Origin: Petrotoga sp. UBA5851
GTDB lineage: Bacteria > Thermotogota > Thermotogae > Petrotogales > Petrotogaceae
DNA: 5,409 bases
NCBI GenBank assembly: GCA_002431635.1
Contig: DJGH01000072.1
Location: 5,257-10,665 of the forward strand
Direction of reading: 5' to 3'
This document shows, piece after piece, positions 5,035 to 5,409 of the stretch. The notes under the pieces were generated by a model that was not told where the DNA came from, searched no databases, and saw nothing but the letters and a program-made list of their open reading frames with translations. How positions within the stretch are numbered: position 1 is the first letter of the stretch; each line of letters begins with the position of its first letter. The translations under genes and the position numbers were made by a program.

Positions 5035-5409
5035 CCTTTAAAGCCTCCAAAGTATCTATACCTGAGATCATACGGGTAGTTAAAAAACTGAAAAAAACTA
5101 CAATACCAGTGATTATAAAAAATGAACTCCCCGCTATTGAAACATTAAGAGATACAGGAAGATAGTCTACATAAAATATCCCTGAAGGAATCTTTATTTT
5201 CAAAAAATCCAGCACAGTAACCGTTAACGTACCGCACAAAAGTCCTAGAAGATATCCAATAACTGAAATAATAAGACTTTCAGAAATAAAAACTTTTTGA
5301 ATATCAATGTTTTTCATTCCTAATGACTTGAGGATTCCGATCTCCTTTTTCCGTGTAAGTATGCTGAAGGTAATAGAGTTTGAAACCGAAAAACCTGCCA
5401 TAAGAACAG
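5027..5409 (-). CDS. FtsX/MacB-type ABC transporter permease, C-terminal part (gene runs off the right edge)
   Basis: The frame is open to base 5409 (bases 5407-5402 read VL before the methionine at 5401), so this is the end of a longer gene and that methionine is internal. Counting from it, the sequence shows the FtsX-domain hallmark: a membrane segment leading into SILTRKKEIGILKSLGMK (13-30), the cytoplasmic coupling region that contacts the ATPase. It is followed by FISESLIISVIGYLLGLLCG (38-57), a membrane helix, a short loop, then a last helix about SSFFIITGIVVFFSFL (92-107). The tail TRMISGIDTLEALKDE resembles the ending xxPxEALRxE of MacB-type permeases. It is a membrane protein that works with the overlapping ATPase gene. 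Typical full-length relatives are much longer, with an extracellular domain upstream that is outside this window. The permease preceding the ATPase is the less common gene order. Substrate unknown. Confidence 0.9.
   Translation of the reverse strand, partial: VLMAGFSVSNSITFSILTRKKEIGILKSLGMKNIDIQKVFISESLIISVIGYLLGLLCGTLTVTVLDFLKIKIPSGIFYVDYLPVSLNVSIAGSSFFIITGIVVFFSFLTTRMISGIDTLEALKDE
5044..5048 (-). promoter_or_regulatory. Ribosome binding site of the ATPase gene inside the permease gene
   Basis: GGAGG lies within the last codons of the permease, 9 bases before the ATPase ATG at 5034. The AAAGG directly adjoining the ATG is too close to serve. The arrangement, with start and stop codons in the 8-base overlap ATGAATGA, suggests coupled synthesis of permease and ATPase. 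Confidence 0.7.

Larger units (their letters stand above)
1..5409 (-). other. Probable single transcription unit spanning the window
   Basis: Seven genes run in the same direction with gaps of -8, 9, 12, 12, 12 and 12 bases. Every junction has a recognisable ribosome site at or next to the preceding stop. No spacer is long enough for a factor-independent terminator or a regulated promoter, and I found no hairpin followed by a T run at the gene ends. The operon start lies beyond the right edge and its end beyond the left edge. No stretch of 300 bases lacks a gene. Internal promoters within coding sequence cannot be excluded. Confidence 0.7.

Noticed and set aside
1..5409. CRISPR arrays, tRNA or rRNA genes, insertion sequences and riboswitches
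   Set aside because: None is seen: coding sequence fills nearly the whole window, no regular repeats or terminal inverted repeats stand out, and all spacers are 12 bases or less.

Overview
The window comes from a low-GC genome (roughly 38% GC by eye). The best guess is a Gram-positive of the class Clostridia, possibly Lachnospiraceae. The reasons are tandem glgD and glgC genes (a two-subunit ADP-glucose pyrophosphorylase, a Firmicutes hallmark), strong G-rich Shine-Dalgarno sites and very tight gene packing. The family-level placement is an inference from protein style, not from a marker gene.

Everything lies on the minus strand, so the window reads from its right end to its left. In order of transcription: the C-terminal end of an FtsX/MacB-type ABC permease (cut by the right edge, 5409-5027); its ABC ATPase (5034-4417, overlapping the permease by 8 bases); nucleoside diphosphate kinase, ndk (4407-3964); an RlmI-like class I rRNA methyltransferase (3951-2785); glgD (2772-1654); glgC (1641-376); and the first 121 codons of an unrecognised protein (363-1, cut by the left edge). 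No spacer exceeds 12 bases, and I see no terminator or convincing promoter, so this is probably one transcription unit that extends past both edges.

Functionally it is a mixed housekeeping operon. The permease/ATPase pair is a small export or membrane-remodelling ABC system of unknown substrate. Ndk balances nucleoside triphosphates. The methyltransferase probably modifies 23S rRNA. GlgC, with the probably non-catalytic GlgD, makes ADP-glucose for glycogen synthesis. The other glycogen genes (glgA, glgB, glgP) are not in the window.

The most notable feature is at the gene junctions. Four consecutive junctions (ndk/methyltransferase, methyltransferase/glgD, glgD/glgC, glgC/unknown) each have exactly 12 bases between stop and start, with the Shine-Dalgarno sequence at or within two bases of the TAA stop. 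The last three use pure G runs (5, 7 and 5 G) instead of GGAGG. I do not see a clearly new defence, mobile or RNA system. The best leads are this junction pattern, the predicted catalytic loss in GlgD, and the unknown gene coupled to glgC.
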